NCBI GenBank assembly: GCA_037447655.1
Contig: JBBHKE010001811.1
Coordinates: 84,501-148,500, forward strand
Length of the DNA: 64,000 nt
Reading direction: 5' to 3'
From: Zygnema cylindricum
Taxonomy: Eukaryota; Streptophyta; Zygnematophyceae; Zygnematales; Zygnemataceae
Below, in pieces: positions 1 through 11,350 of the stretch. How positions within the stretch are numbered: position 1 is the first letter of the stretch; each line of letters begins with the position of its first letter. The position numbers were made by a program, and so were the translations under genes. The notes under the pieces are model-generated. The model was not told where the DNA came from. It ran no database searches and worked only from the letters and a program-made list of their open reading frames with translations.

Positions 1-292
1 TTGAATCATCCAGTTTTGGGAATATGATTTTCTAAGGGCAGTTTTTGGGAAACTTCCAGATATCATATCTTATAGTTTACAAAGTCATTTAGGCTGCAAT
101 TATGGGAATTTTCAGATTACTTTATTTTGTATCATTATGGCAAATTTGAGGCATATTCGCCTTTTGAGTCATATTTTGTGTCAGATCAAAGTTGGTTGTT
201 TAGTAGGTGCTTTAATATTTTATGTTGTTTTTAATGTCTACGTCCACTACTACTGCTGGTTCTCCACTAGCAATGGTGGTTGTAGAATAACA
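1..292 (+). repeat. Copia element A, 3' part of 5' LTR (cut by window edge)
   Basis: These bases repeat at 6475-6766 with moderate divergence (for example the shared stretch TTTTGGGAATATGATTTTCT), which makes them the end of a long terminal repeat whose start lies left of the window. The LTR ends in ...AATAACA, directly before a primer-binding-site-like sequence at 293. The divergence between the two copies shows an old insertion. Confidence 0.85.
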
Positions 293-303
293 GATTATGG
301 GCC
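293..303 (+). other. Primer binding site of copia A (initiator tRNA-Met anticodon-arm type)
   Basis: GATTATGGGCC lies immediately after the 5' LTR. It is a one-mismatch version of the primer binding site of copia C (GGTTATGGGCCCACC at 11575). That sequence is complementary to the anticodon arm of plant initiator tRNA-Met, not to its 3' end. Confidence 0.6.
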
Positions 304-1446
304 TTTCGTCATGAATTACTATCTTCAATGGTCAAAAGTATGTGTACTGGCGGCCATGGTTAAATCGTTGTTTAAAACTGCAAACCTATTATGGATCCTA
401 GATGGCTCCCTTGCTGAAACAGATCCAAGTTGGGCAAGAAAGAATTAAATGGCAACGAACAATCGAATTCTTTATATTTCAGAAAATTTGGTCATGTCTC
501 GACTGAAAATGAAAAAGGCGAGCGAGATTTGGACATCCCGAAATCCGCTTTTGAGAAAGCGAATGTTCAAAAAAGCTCTTGGTGGCTGAAAAAATTTGGG
601 GATACAAATACTCGAGGGAACTATGGTGGAGTATTGTGACAATTTTCGTGCACTCATTGATGCTCACTCTTCTAGTGGGGGGCTATTTCCTGAGTTCAAT
701 AGGCAGCTCTGCTTATTAGAGGTCTCCCTAGTAGCATGAAGGGTGTGTCTATTTAGTTAAAGGGTCATGATTAAGCTAGCTGGTCATTTCACTAAGCGTA
801 TAATCTTATATTGGAGGAAGATAATAATACTAAACTCCCTGAAGGAAAAGGAAAGGTGGAAGCATTTGCCACAAACTTTGACAAATGAAATTAGATAAAC
901 CAGAACAGGAGTCAGTTTAACCAAAATCAAAATCAGTTCAATCAATATAAGGAGAGGTAGAATAGGCCATCTTTTACTACTTGTTTTTATTTTTTTGGGA
1001 AGGGTCATGGATACAAGTACTATCCTAAACAGGAAAAAGCTAATGAGACAGGGTTATATAGGCCAAATTGGCAGCAAAGCCTGTATCACAAAGGTTTTTA
1101 TGGAAATCCTACCTGTAGAAATGCTCCTTATTTAGCTTCTGCAACTTATGCAAATGAGTCTCTAAGCTTTAACGAGCAAGAGGAAGCGGAGTCATTTGCT
1201 ATGGCGGCAGCCATGGAGGGTTTAAAGGATGCAAGATGAATCATGGACACGGGAGCGTCGGCCCACATGTGCTGGAACAAGGCAGTTTTTACGAATTTGC
1301 AGCAAACGTCTCCAAAAAGTATTTACTATGCCTGTGGCATGAGTGTTCAAACTTCAGCTCAAGGTGATGTATCTTTAATGGTAGATGTGGGGGGGAAAGT
1401 CGGTAAAAAGAACCCTTCACAATGTTTTGTATGTTTTATACTTTAA
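304..1446 (+). pseudogene. Copia A gag and protease remnant
   Basis: This is a decayed gag region with no long frame. Around 960-1030 a degenerate zinc knuckle can be read, with spacing like CxxCxxxxHxxxxC but the second Cys replaced by Phe. From 1243 the translation contains MDTGASAHMC, the D(S/T)GA active-site motif of copia aspartic proteases. A stop codon just before it (around 1237) and further frame breaks after it show that the reading frame is dead. The order gag, then protease, fits Ty1/copia. Confidence 0.75.
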
Positions 1447-1639
1447 GAAAAAAAAATATTCTACATCATTAGTGGAGAGCAAAGGCTTTGAAGTCATTCT
1501 AAAAGGAGGAAGACACGTTGTTAGCAAGAAGAGAAAAGACGATGTTAGCAAGAAGGGAAAAGTAGCAGTAACATGAACTAGGGATGCTAGCAAAATATAT
1601 CGGATGGACATGGCTGAATAAAAAAAAAATGATGTTCTC

Positions 1640-4435
1640 CACTGAAGTGTCCAATATGATAATGAGTTGTGGCATAAAAGATTAAGACATATGAATTATG
1701 AGTCTTAAGAAAATGGTCAATTCAGAAAAAGTTGAGGGAGTTTCTCTCACTTCTTATCCTATAAAATCATGTGATGGTTGCTCACTTGGCAAGATCCATA
1801 GATTGCCATTTCCATAGGAAACAAACCACAAATCAAAGAAAGTTCTGCAGCTAATTCACTCTAATGTTCTTGATCCTTCACAAGTGGCTTCAGCTGGAGG
1901 CGTCCACTATATGGTAACATTCATAGATGACTACTCGCGGTACACCAAATTTTACTTCATGCAACATAAAAGTGAAGTGTTTACTCACTTCAAACACTAC
2001 AAAGCGTGGGCGGAAAAGCTTCATGGAGTTCCAAACTTGGCGTTGAGATCGGACAATAGGGGAGAATACACATAAAAGGAAATTGAAGAGTTTCTCCTTC
2101 AACAAGGTATCACTCACAATCTTACAGTTCCATATATACTAGAACATAATGGTGATTTTGAAAGATTAAATAGGACAATGACATAAAGTGCTCGGTCCAT
2201 GCTTGCAGATAAAGGGCTAGATTTGAAATTTTGGGCTGAAGCACTTAATCGTGCTGTTTATATTAAGAATAGAATTGCTTCTAGATCTATTAGCACTACA
2301 CCTTATAAGCTTTGGACGGGAGAGAAACTTGATGTTAGTCACTTCAAAGTCTTTGGCAACAAGTGTTTTATTTTAGATACTTCACAAGATAAATGGAAAA
2401 TGGATGCTAAAGGCTAACCAGGAATTTTCATGAGGTATGATGATAATGCAAAAGGTTATAGAGTTTTTGTATTTGAGAAAGAGAAAGTGATTATCTCTAG
2501 GAATATCTTGATTAAAGATGAACTAGATTCCGTTGACTTATTTAAAGTGCCAGACCAACCGGCAAAGGAAGAACTAGAATATGTCATTTTTTACCATAAA
2601 CAACGAGTTTACTTTCCACAACCAAGTGAGACTACTCTTCTTTCAGTTCTCGTTGTGCCCTTGCGGGATGCTTCACACCAAGTTCCAACTCAGACGGAAC
2701 GAACTATTCCACCGGCAGAACCAACACAGGTTGAAGCTAAGACAAGGCAGTCAAATCAGAGGTTGCGGACGATTTCAACCTTAGAATTTCCGGGGGGAAT
2801 GAGATCTAGCAGTCCTTTGCAAGCAAGCTCTCACTTTGCTTAATCTGCAACTACAGAGGATCCTCTTACAATTCAAGAGGCCTTTAAATCACCTCAGGGA
2901 AATCACTAGATCGAGGCTGCAAACGATGAAACGAAATCTTTTATGGAGGCACAAACATGAGAGTTGGTGGATCTTCCTCCGGGCAAAAAAGCCATCGGCA
3001 ACAAATCAGTATTCAAGGTGAAGTTGAATCCGGACAACTCTATTGAAAGGTATAAAGCCAAACTAGTGGCCAAGGGGTATAATCACAAAGAAGGTAATGA
3101 TTTTGAAGAAAACTTCTAGCTAGTTGTTAGATTTCCTACAATCAGAATTTTGCTAAGTCTAGCGGCTATAAAGAATATGGAAATACAACAAATGGATGTT
3201 AAAAATGCTTTCTTGCATCGAGAGTAAGAAGAGACCATTTACATGAAACAGCCTGATATGTATGTTGAAAATGGAAAGGAGCAATTGGTGTGTAAACTGA
3301 TGAAATCTTTGTATGGGCTGAAACAAGCCCCCGGACAATGGAATTTGAAGTTAGATGAGTTTTTGACTGAGCTAAGTTTTAAGGGAATTAGCACAAATCA
3401 TTCTGTATATGTTTTACAAGGGGAGGATGGGATAATTTACATTGCGGTATATGTGGATGACTTATTATTAATAAGTAAGTCAATGGATGAAATAATCAAC
3501 ATTAAAGCGACTTTAAGGTCTAGGTTTGAGATGAAAGACCTTAGTAGGGCCAAGTATATTTTAGGTATATAAGTACAAGAGACAGAAACAAAAGACTGAT
3601 TATGTTGACTTAGAAAAAAGCATTACGTAACATGCTGGAAAGATTTGAAATGAAAGATGTGAAAGGATACGTAACTCCTATGGAATTCAGGCAGAAATTG
3701 GAAGGAAATTGATACAGATTTAGGGATAATGGTTGGTGAGAGTCTAGAGACAAAGGAGGATGAGTTTATAGCTTCAAGGCCATATAGAAAGGTAGTTGGT
3801 AGTCTTATATATTTTATGAATTGTACGAGACCCAATATTGCAGCAGTTGTGAGAGTCTAAAGTAAAAAGTCTGCAAAATCCTAAAAAGGCAGACTAGGAA
3901 GCAGCGAAAATGGTGTTGAGATATCTTGCAGGTACTCAAAATCTCAAGCTTGTACTCAGAGGAGGAGAGGTGAAAATACAAACGTGGAGCAAGGCTAGCT
4001 ATGGGGACATGCTAAGCCAAAAATCTATAACCGGTTTTGTTTTTAAGATTGGAGATGGAAATTGTTGTTGGAGTAGCAAATTACAAAAGGTTACAGCTCA
4101 ATCCAAAATGGAGTCTGAATACATGGTAGCTGCTTCGGCCCTGAAGGAGCTCGTATGGGATAAGTGTATTCTACTGGAACTTGGGTATATGCAATTAGGT
4201 CCTCAGTCTATTTGGTGTGACAACCAAGCAGCCAATTCCATTTCCTTTAACCCAAGCCATCATTTTAAAAGAACACATGGATGTTAGACTTCACTTTGTC
4301 ATGGAAAAAATACTTGTAAAGGTCATTAAATTGTGTTATTTACCAATTGAGAAAGTGGTGGCTAACATGTTAACAAAAGCCCTTCCTACTCCTAAGTTGC
4401 AGTTTTGCACAGAGGCTATTACACAAAGTGAGTAA
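1640..4435 (+). pseudogene. Copia A integrase, reverse transcriptase and RNase H remnant
   Basis: Domains follow copia order but are broken by many stops and shifts. They are: the integrase zinc-finger segment (HKRLRHMNYES, CDGC..GK.HRLPFP) at about 1670-1820; the integrase core (IDDYSRYTKFYF, SDNRGEYT) at about 1920-2075; and the C-terminal integrase at 2199-2600. Reverse transcriptase (SLYGLKQAPGQW, YVDDLLLIS) lies at about 3020-3575. RNase H (CCWSSKLQK, CDNQAANSI, MLTKALPTPK) runs from 3910 to 4435. At least ten in-frame stops are visible. The protein is not functional. The closest relative in the window is copia C, with clearly different residues. Confidence 0.9.
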
Positions 4436-4440
4436 CTACT

Positions 4441-4456
4441 CTAAAGATTAGAGGAG
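4441..4456 (+). other. Polypurine tract of copia A
   Basis: The purine-rich AAAGATTAGAGGAGC lies directly before the start of the 3' LTR and after the last RNase H codons. This is the expected place for plus-strand priming. Confidence 0.5.
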
Positions 4457-6766
4457 CGTTGAGATTTGAAATCTTTAGTTCAGTAAATAGAATTATGAGA
4501 GGAGACTATAAAAAAATAATATATTTTCTAAGTAGTTTTATGTAATACTTACCTTTATTAGTATTATAGTAGCAAAAATACAATAGAGTGTATTGTACTT
4601 ATGCAGGTTTTATGGAGTGGTGTTGACACGCGTCACGCGGCAGAAAATTGGAATCGCCGGAACAAACGGACGACATTTGGTCCAAATACCTCGGAAAATA
4701 TATGGTACAGCGATTTTTTAAATCATACAGATATCTTCGAAATATATTGCACGAAACATTTTAGGATTATTAAATGGAAACATCCGGATATTCGGATATG
4801 TATTGTACGATATGATTTATGATCATGGATTTTGAGTGGTGTCGACGGGCGCGATTCACTTGGGATTGTTGGTTTTTGAAAAGTTAGTTTCGTGCGCACA
4901 CGACGTTTTGTGCGTGCGCGTGTTCGCGTGCGTATTTAATTCCCGAAAGTAATGTGGTGGTTCGAATGGTTTGCGGATTGGGGGAGTAGATATGCGAGGA
5001 AAATTAAAGGGACGTGAAGAAGTAATTAAGTGGCGTGGAATGCGTTGGAAAATGGACAGCGGATCGCGAAGCGATCCTATTTGAAATATTTGAAATGTTG
5101 AAAATGTACGTTGCCCGTACGGAATGTAATTTGTCAAGCGAAGGACGTGCTTACGGTACGGGCTAGATTTGGAGAGAATGACGTCGTTTCGTCAAGTGTA
5201 CTTTGGAACCACGCGGCACGACATCGCCGGTGCCGAATAAGATCTACGGACGGCGGAAAAATGCCGCCGTTATTTTCAACAAGTGGGACGCGAAATTGCG
5301 TCCCTCACATTATATATATTTTGGACGATTAGGATTCGTTTGACGAAATCCTTAAGGTTTGTAGCGGCGCCGTCAGTTTGGTCATTTCGGTGAGGGACGC
5401 GAAATCGCGTCCATCACATGATATTTATTATGGACGGTCCAGATTCGTTTGATGAAATTCGAATGGTTTGTAAATATTTGCAACAATGTTTTGTCCTACG
5501 TGTATTAGGTATTAGTATAGATCTATTCATTCTGACACGTCACGAAGTATTCGGGTTACGTACGGCTGGTATGCCTCCGTACAGTTAGTAGTAACCTGTA
5601 GTGTACATTTGTAGGACTTAGTCATTTTTAGACTTAGGAACTTTTTGGACAGAAACTGTTTTCTGCTCCTTTTTGGGAATTTCAACTGAGGATTTCTCTC
5701 AGATTTATCAGCAGAATTATCTGAAATTTTGCATGTGTGTTCCTCCTTATATTTTTAATATTGTGGAAAATTTGCAGACCTATTCTGTGACTGGTTTGCT
5801 TGGGGTTTCATTGTGAGGTTGGTCAGATTTATCAAAGTTCTGGCAGGCTGATTTTCTGCAACTTTGACTGGGTGATTTGGGAATTATAGTTGGTATATTT
5901 ATATGAAATTTGATGGGGATACTGAGTGGCCTAGGAAATATCTATTTGTGAAGTTTCAGCTTTGTTTGATAATTCTGTAGAATTCTGAGTGGAATCAAAG
6001 TAGGCTATTTTGGGGTAGGCTGTGGTGCTTCCCAGGGTACATTCATGGCTGAAAATGGCTATGAACAACAGGGACCACAAGCATGATTAACGTGGGACTG
6101 CAAGTGGCGAGGCGTGATTTACGTGGGACCAAAGGCGAGGAGGCGTGATTCACGTGGGACCACTAGTGACAAAGCACTCAAGTGCAACCTACTACACTAC
6201 GACAGTCGGCTGGAGTTTAGTGACTACCATGACTAAGCACTAGGAACATTTTGTACAGTTCGCCATCTAAAAATATTTGAATAAGCATTGTTTTGTAGTT
6301 TAGTGTAATAAAAATTAGTGTTTTATTAATTAGGTATTTGGAGGTACTCACGGTACAGTAAAGTACAAGCTGGATACTTTATCGTTAGTCATGATAGTTC
6401 ACTAGTACGGTCACCCGAATTTGTGTGACCAGTAGATTCTCATTGTGAGTATATAGTTTAGGACTAAGCCAATTTTGAATCATCTAGTTTTGGGAATATG
6501 ATTTTCTAAGGGCAGTTTTTGGGAAACTTCCAAACATCATATCTTATGGTTTACTAGGTCGTTTGAGCTTTAATTTAAGGTATCCTCAGTTTACTGTATT
6601 GTGTATCAGTGTGGCCAATTTAATGCATATTGGTCTCATGAGTCACATTTTGTGTCAGATCAAAATTGGTTGTTGAGTAGGTGTTTTGATAGTTTTTGTT
6701 GTTTTTCATGTCTACTTCCACTACTACTGTTGGTTCTCCTCCTGCAACGTGGGCTGTAAAACAACA
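4457..6766 (+). repeat. Copia A 3' LTR (about 2.3 kb)
   Basis: The repeat begins at CGTTGAGATTTG, probably a mutated TGTTGAG start, and ends at ...AAAACAACA. Its last 292 bases match the 5' LTR at window positions 1-292. It is unusually long for a copia LTR. It contains GC-rich perfect palindromes and a duplicated block at 5283-5352 and 5391-5460. No gene was recognised inside it. Confidence 0.75.
5250..5417 (+). repeat. Three GC-rich hairpins in the copia A LTR
   Basis: Hairpin 1 at 5250-5270 pairs ACGGCGG with CCGCCGT around a 7-nt loop. Hairpin 2 at 5285-5304 pairs GGGACGC with GCGTCCC. Hairpin 3 at 5390-5417 pairs GGACGCG with CGCGTCC and extends by GTGA/TCAC. Hairpins 2 and 3 are diverged copies of one block, and both keep perfect pairing. 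Confidence 0.6.
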
Positions 6767-7053
6767 TTAATATGGGTCAAATCCTTGCTAGGTAAACTTG
6801 GTCATCTTAAGAATGGTGTTCAAAAAGTATTTTGTGACAATCAGGCACCTATTGCCATTTCTCTCAATCCTAAACACTATATTAAAGCTAAAAATTAGAC
6901 TTAGTTTCAGTAGGGAAAAGGTAGGAGACAGAATAATTAGTTTGGAATATAGACTAGTTAGTGAAATTGTAGCAGATATGATGACCAAACCTGTGCCTTC
7001 CCCTAAGCTAATTTTTTGCTAGGAGAAGTGTGGTCTAAAATTAAAATGTGACT
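6767..7053 (+). pseudogene. Copia B RNase H fragment
   Basis: The sequence resumes directly after the copia A 3' LTR and aligns with copia C from about 15620 to 15910. It gives residues such as GHLKNGVQKVFCDNQAPIAI and, in a second frame, DMMTKPVPSPK. It is shifted and carries stops. The rest of element B lies left of the window, on the far side of the copia A insertion. Confidence 0.85.
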
Positions 7054-7068
7054 AGAAAATAAGGGGAG

Positions 7069-8114
7069 TGTAGAAATTATTCGTTCCTTTAATATTTTCT
7101 AGGTCTAAATCAATTACATAAAAAAAACCGAGGCAGTCTGCCTCTAACTCCTCTCTTCAACTCCCACACTTGTCGCAGTCATTGAAGATTGAAGACGGAG
7201 ATAGAGCCATGGCTGCCGGTGCTATCTAGAGATAGACATACAGATGCTTTATTAGATTTCATAAAACGGAGCTTGACTAACCCAAGATTTGATCCTTGTA
7301 CATACCGTCTGTTAAGCTAGCCGGTAGCGGTTAGCTTTATCCTCATAGTATAGAATCGGTGTTGAGACATATATGGTTTGACAAATATTTAAACTGGGAC
7401 GTGTAAACAAATTCATTTAACTTAAAATATAGACGTCGCGCATGGATACAGTTTTGTAAAGTTCAGAGTAGAGTACAAATACGCAAGGGATACCGCGCAT
7501 TTTGTTTCAACAGCGAAACAAACATCGCGCAATGATTTATGACGGCTACGCTTAAAATTCAGTTTTCATCAGACGGCCACGAAAGATGCCGATATCGCAG
7601 AATAGGATTTTGGCGGTTTTTCATCACCACCACATTGATTGACACGTGGCACAACAACATTAGATTACGGCATCTTTGAGGATTAAAGGAACGAATCCAG
7701 ATATGATATGTGTTAGCTGGTGGGCCATGTTATACAATGGCCGTACAAAAAGTACACTGGCACCTCTACCTTTCTGTACGATACAGTATATTGATTAGTG
7801 TCGTACTTTAGTAGATAGAGTTTTAGAGAGAGATAAGACTCAGGAAAATTTGTTAGATAGGACCCTCTCTCCCAGAGAGCTTCTATACAAAAGGTCAACT
7901 TTGACCCTCCATAACTTACTGCTCAAGGGAGCAAATTCAGAGATTCTTTTTGTTATCGACTCAAGGGAGTCTTGCTTTGAAATGGATGAAAGTGGTTAGA
8001 TATTTTGTCTGCCAGGGTGGCAATTACTCTTGCTGAAACACAAAGGGGTCAGGGTTATCCTAGAGGCTTTTGTGAGCTGCTACTCTGAGGACCTATGGAG
8101 GTCTTCGAGGTGCA
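7069..8114 (+). repeat. Copia B 3' LTR, older relative of the copia C LTR
   Basis: The repeat begins TGTAGAAATTATTCG after the polypurine run AAAATAAGGGGAG and ends ...GAGGTGCA, in register with the 1,049-bp LTR of copia C. Homology is continuous but clearly diverged. It contains the same series of small hairpins (7501-7522, 7893-7906, 7920-7933, 7958-7971, 8009-8022). Confidence 0.85.
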
Positions 8115-8487
8115 AAGACATAACCTTGATAGTAAATGTAGCAAATATTTGAGTTCTTCATTATCTTTCTATTAAAAATGCAACATTTGTTATTATGTAG
8201 GATCATCAAACCCATTTTATGCCTGATCCAATTTTTATTTCTTTCGTTGAATTTGTGTGAATGTCTCTTCCAAAATTTGAGGTTTTGTTAAAACCCAAAA
8301 AAAAAACACTCGATGACTTTCGTTTCATAACTTTGAAGTTTTATATGATATATATGTGGAAATTCTCTTCTTCATTGCATATATCACAACATTGTTTTTT
8401 CCTCAATCCGGTTACTTGTTCACAAAAGGAATGTTGTCAAATTGTCTAGAAGACCATTTACTATAATCGAGATGATATTGTCATTTG

Positions 8488-8746
8488 CTGCCAAATTGGA
8501 CTTTCCGCCTTCAACAAAAATTCATCGAGTGATACATATCAGTCAGGTGAAACCAGCAAATCTTTGACCAACTAAATGGGAATTAGAATAGGATCCCTCA
8601 AACTCCATAGAACTTGAGGTTCACAAATGGGTAATAGATTGGGTTGGTTAATGATTTTAGGTAAATAGTACTGTATTCTGGCAAGTGCATTATTTAGGAA
8701 GACTAGATGATGAGTTAGCTTTAGAGGATAAAATTTTTGAGTTTTT
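8488..8746 (+). pseudogene. Ty3/gypsy integrase C-terminal and chromodomain-like remnant
   Basis: One frame from 8488 reads AAKLDFPPSTKIHRVIHISQ, followed by VKPA. This matches the conserved end of gypsy integrases (LPPxxxIHPVFHVSxLKP). A second stretch at 8661-8746 reads WQVHYLGRLDDELALEDKIF, like the chromodomain core of chromovirus integrases. Stops separate the two. No reverse transcriptase of this element is present. Confidence 0.6.
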
Positions 8747-10520
8747 ATAAAGGTATTGGAGGGATAATAATATAGAAGTTATGTGTTGAGAGTAAAATGT
8801 GTTTTAAAAAAGGTTAGTTAAAAATATGGCGGGGATGATGTTAAAGTAATAAGGGATCGAGCTTGTTCATAAATAGGAATTTAAGAGTCTAGAATAAAGA
8901 GGTATGAATAAGTAGATGTATACGAAAAAATCGCACGAATTACAATTGTATTTAAAAATTTATAGCGATTTGGCTATTTAGGTGACACCACTAGGTTAAA
9001 GTAACAAATGAGTGTTCGCTGTAGCGCGATAAGGGTCAAATTAGTAGCGGAATTTCTGGTGTACGTTTTATTTAGTACCAAAGAATCATTTAGTCGTTTG
9101 GTACGCATAATGGTTTGTTTCGTACAATTATAGAACGATCCTCATCGTCACTTTATGTAATTTCCTAGGTAGTTTCGCTTGTGAAATTTGTGACGCGCGT
9201 TTGTGTGATGTTGCGTTTGGATTCGCGTGCACTTTTGCACCAAAATATATTGTAGTGAAAAGTAACGTTTCATTGGTTAGAAAATGCTACGTAGTTAGTG
9301 AGAGATTTTGCACAATTTTGCATTGGTCAGTCTGAGTCGTAAATGATCAATGATTGGCCTAGGTGAAAACTTGTTCAATAGAGCGTTAACTCTTGATTGG
9401 CTAGTTTTGGGCGATGATGGATAACTGGTGAAGTTGAAAAGAAGGGAATCATCTTTTCCCTACGAAAACTTTGTGGAAAATCGTGACTGAACTTGGTTCT
9501 GAGCAAATAATACCAAAATGGAGTAATGGCATATTTTGCATTAGAAATCATAACATATTTTGCATTGGAAATCTCTAACTAACTATTGGTGTTTTGATAA
9601 TTAAGAGTGGGAATTTCCTAAGTGATGAAGGCAGTGGAAAGGTTTAACATCGCATATAGCTTCTGCTAACAGAAGGGTCGGCTTAAGTACAATACAGTAC
9701 AAAGGCGAAACGGAAGGAAATAGCCGGCGCAACATTTTTAATACCTTAAGGAATACATGGAAATTGGCGCGACATTTTTAATACCGTACGGAACTTATGG
9801 AAATTGGGGGTAGTTGCAGACTATGTCGCACCTTTTTAAGAGCATACATCTATTTTGTCATTTTTTGACGCCATAAAGTTGAAGACATAGGAAAACCTAC
9901 GTCTGTACATTACCTTCTGTTCGAACCATACCCAATACTGTTGGTGCAAAACATTAGGAGCAAGTGTACAAAATATGTACAAACTTTATCGTTCAAGTAG
10001 AAGATTCTCATAACGGACAACATTATTAGCAGTATTATTTATGACTTGGGTATCTTTTGTAACCAAGATTTCACAATCTAGTTCCTATTTGAGTGGTGCT
10101 CTGTAAATTAAGAAAAAAAAATGACAAAGAATTGAACCCTACAAACAATAATATCCCTAGACATTTTTGTCTGCCACAAAAACAATCACGTTATAGACAT
10201 GTCAGTATGTTTTGTTTGTTTTAATTTCTAGACGCACAATACACTACTCCATGAATCACTTATAGTGTTCATAACCTTATATCCGCGCAGCTAAATTTTG
10301 ACCCTCGAACCTACAATAAAATTTATAATGCCAATTTTTTCTTAAAGTTAATACATATGTACCTTTTAACTAGCGCTAATGATATTTTGTCGATTTTTTT
10401 GTGCTTTAATGTATGAGAAGTTCCATTCCGTAGTAGAAGTGCTCATGTTTTTGTATAATTCTACAAAAAAAATGTCATTTAATGACGTCGAAACCTTTAA
10501 GTGAGTGGGGTTAACACGAG
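8747..10520. other. No recognisable gene; possible gypsy LTR and AT-rich intergenic DNA
   Basis: No ORF with recognisable motifs was found on either strand. The first part may be the 3' LTR of the gypsy remnant. Two short tandem duplications are present: a 40-bp unit repeated at 9727-9766 and 9767-9806, and a roughly 22-bp unit around 9530-9575. A minor run of CGTACGG/GTAC-rich sequence is also seen. Confidence 0.5.
9727..9806. repeat. Tandem duplication, 2 x 40 bp
   Basis: Both units contain ACATTTTTAATACC and end TGGAAATTG. They differ at several positions, so the duplication is not recent. Confidence 0.8.
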
Positions 10521-10525
10521 AAAAC
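10521..10525. repeat. Left target-site duplication of copia C
   Basis: AAAAC directly precedes the 5' LTR and recurs directly after the 3' LTR at 16975-16979. The 5-bp length is normal for Ty1/copia integration. Confidence 0.9.
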
Positions 10526-10911
10526 TGTAGAAACTAATGGTTTTATTAGTATTTTCTAGGTCTGAAAAGAAATATAGAAGTCGAGGCAGTCTATCTCTAA
10601 CTTCTCTCTCCAACTCTCAAACTTGTCGCAGTCACTGAGAAATTGGAGAGGAAGCTAGAGCCATGGCTACCTTGGCTATCCTGAGGTTTACGGGAATTTT
10701 ACATTAGAGTTTATTAATTTAATTAAAATGTATGTGCCGGCGGCAGGATTTGATCCTTCTACCTGCCGGCCGGCAGTCAGGAATTAGCGGGTAGCCTTAG
10801 CCGTTAAGTCTAGCGGTAGTGTTACATAGTATGTAGTTTGATAATTATTTAAATATATACACGTGCGATAAACCATTTAACTGTAATTTATTACGGGATA
10901 CATAGATCCAG

Positions 10912-10921
10912 TAATATATAA
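10912..10921 (+). promoter_or_regulatory. Putative TATA box of the copia C LTR promoter
   Basis: TAATATATAA is the best TATA-like sequence in the LTR. If used, transcription would start near 10945. The leader before the primer binding site would then be about 630 nt and would contain all of the hairpins listed for this LTR. The same sequence occurs at 16312-16321. The transcription start itself is inferred. Confidence 0.4.
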
Positions 10922-10952
10922 TGTACGACTTACGGTACCGACAAAAATCAGT

Positions 10953-10993
10953 ACCGCGCATTTGTTTCGTAAATGAAACAAATACCGCGCATG
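10953..10993 (+). repeat. Leader hairpin flanked by direct repeats in copia C LTR
   Basis: ATTTGTTTC at 10960-10968 pairs perfectly with GAAACAAAT at 10975-10983 around the loop GTAAAT. The hairpin is bracketed by two copies of ACCGCGCAT (10953 and 10984). The older copia B LTR has the same stem at 7501-7522 with a different loop, AACAGC. Confidence 0.7.
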
Positions 10994-11350
10994 TATTTAT
11001 TACGGCCACGATTAAAGCCGAATTTAATCGGACGGCCGGGATTAGCGCCGAGATCGCAGAGGAAGATTTCGGCGGTTTGTGACCATCGCCACATCGGATG
11101 ACGCGTGGCGAAATTCCGTTGGAGTGTGGAATCTCCGGAGATTATGGCACCGAATCCGGATTTGACATGTGTCGACATTTTGGCCATGTCGTACATTGTC
11201 CGTACATAAAGTACACCGGCAGCTGTACTTTTACGTACGGAACTCAATTCTGATTGGTTCCGTAGATCAGTAGATAGAGTCTGTGAGAGAGATAGGACTT
11301 AGAAAAATTAGAAGATAGGACCCCCTCTCCCAGAGAGCTTCTGTACAAAA

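Noticed and set aside
5283-5460. CRISPR-like direct repeats
   Set aside because: There are only two diverged units, in an LTR, in a eukaryotic context.
10948-11247. 99-codon minus-strand frame repeated identically at 16348-16647
   Set aside because: It lies in the LTRs and is identical only because the LTRs are. It shows no domain and is broken in the older copia B LTR.
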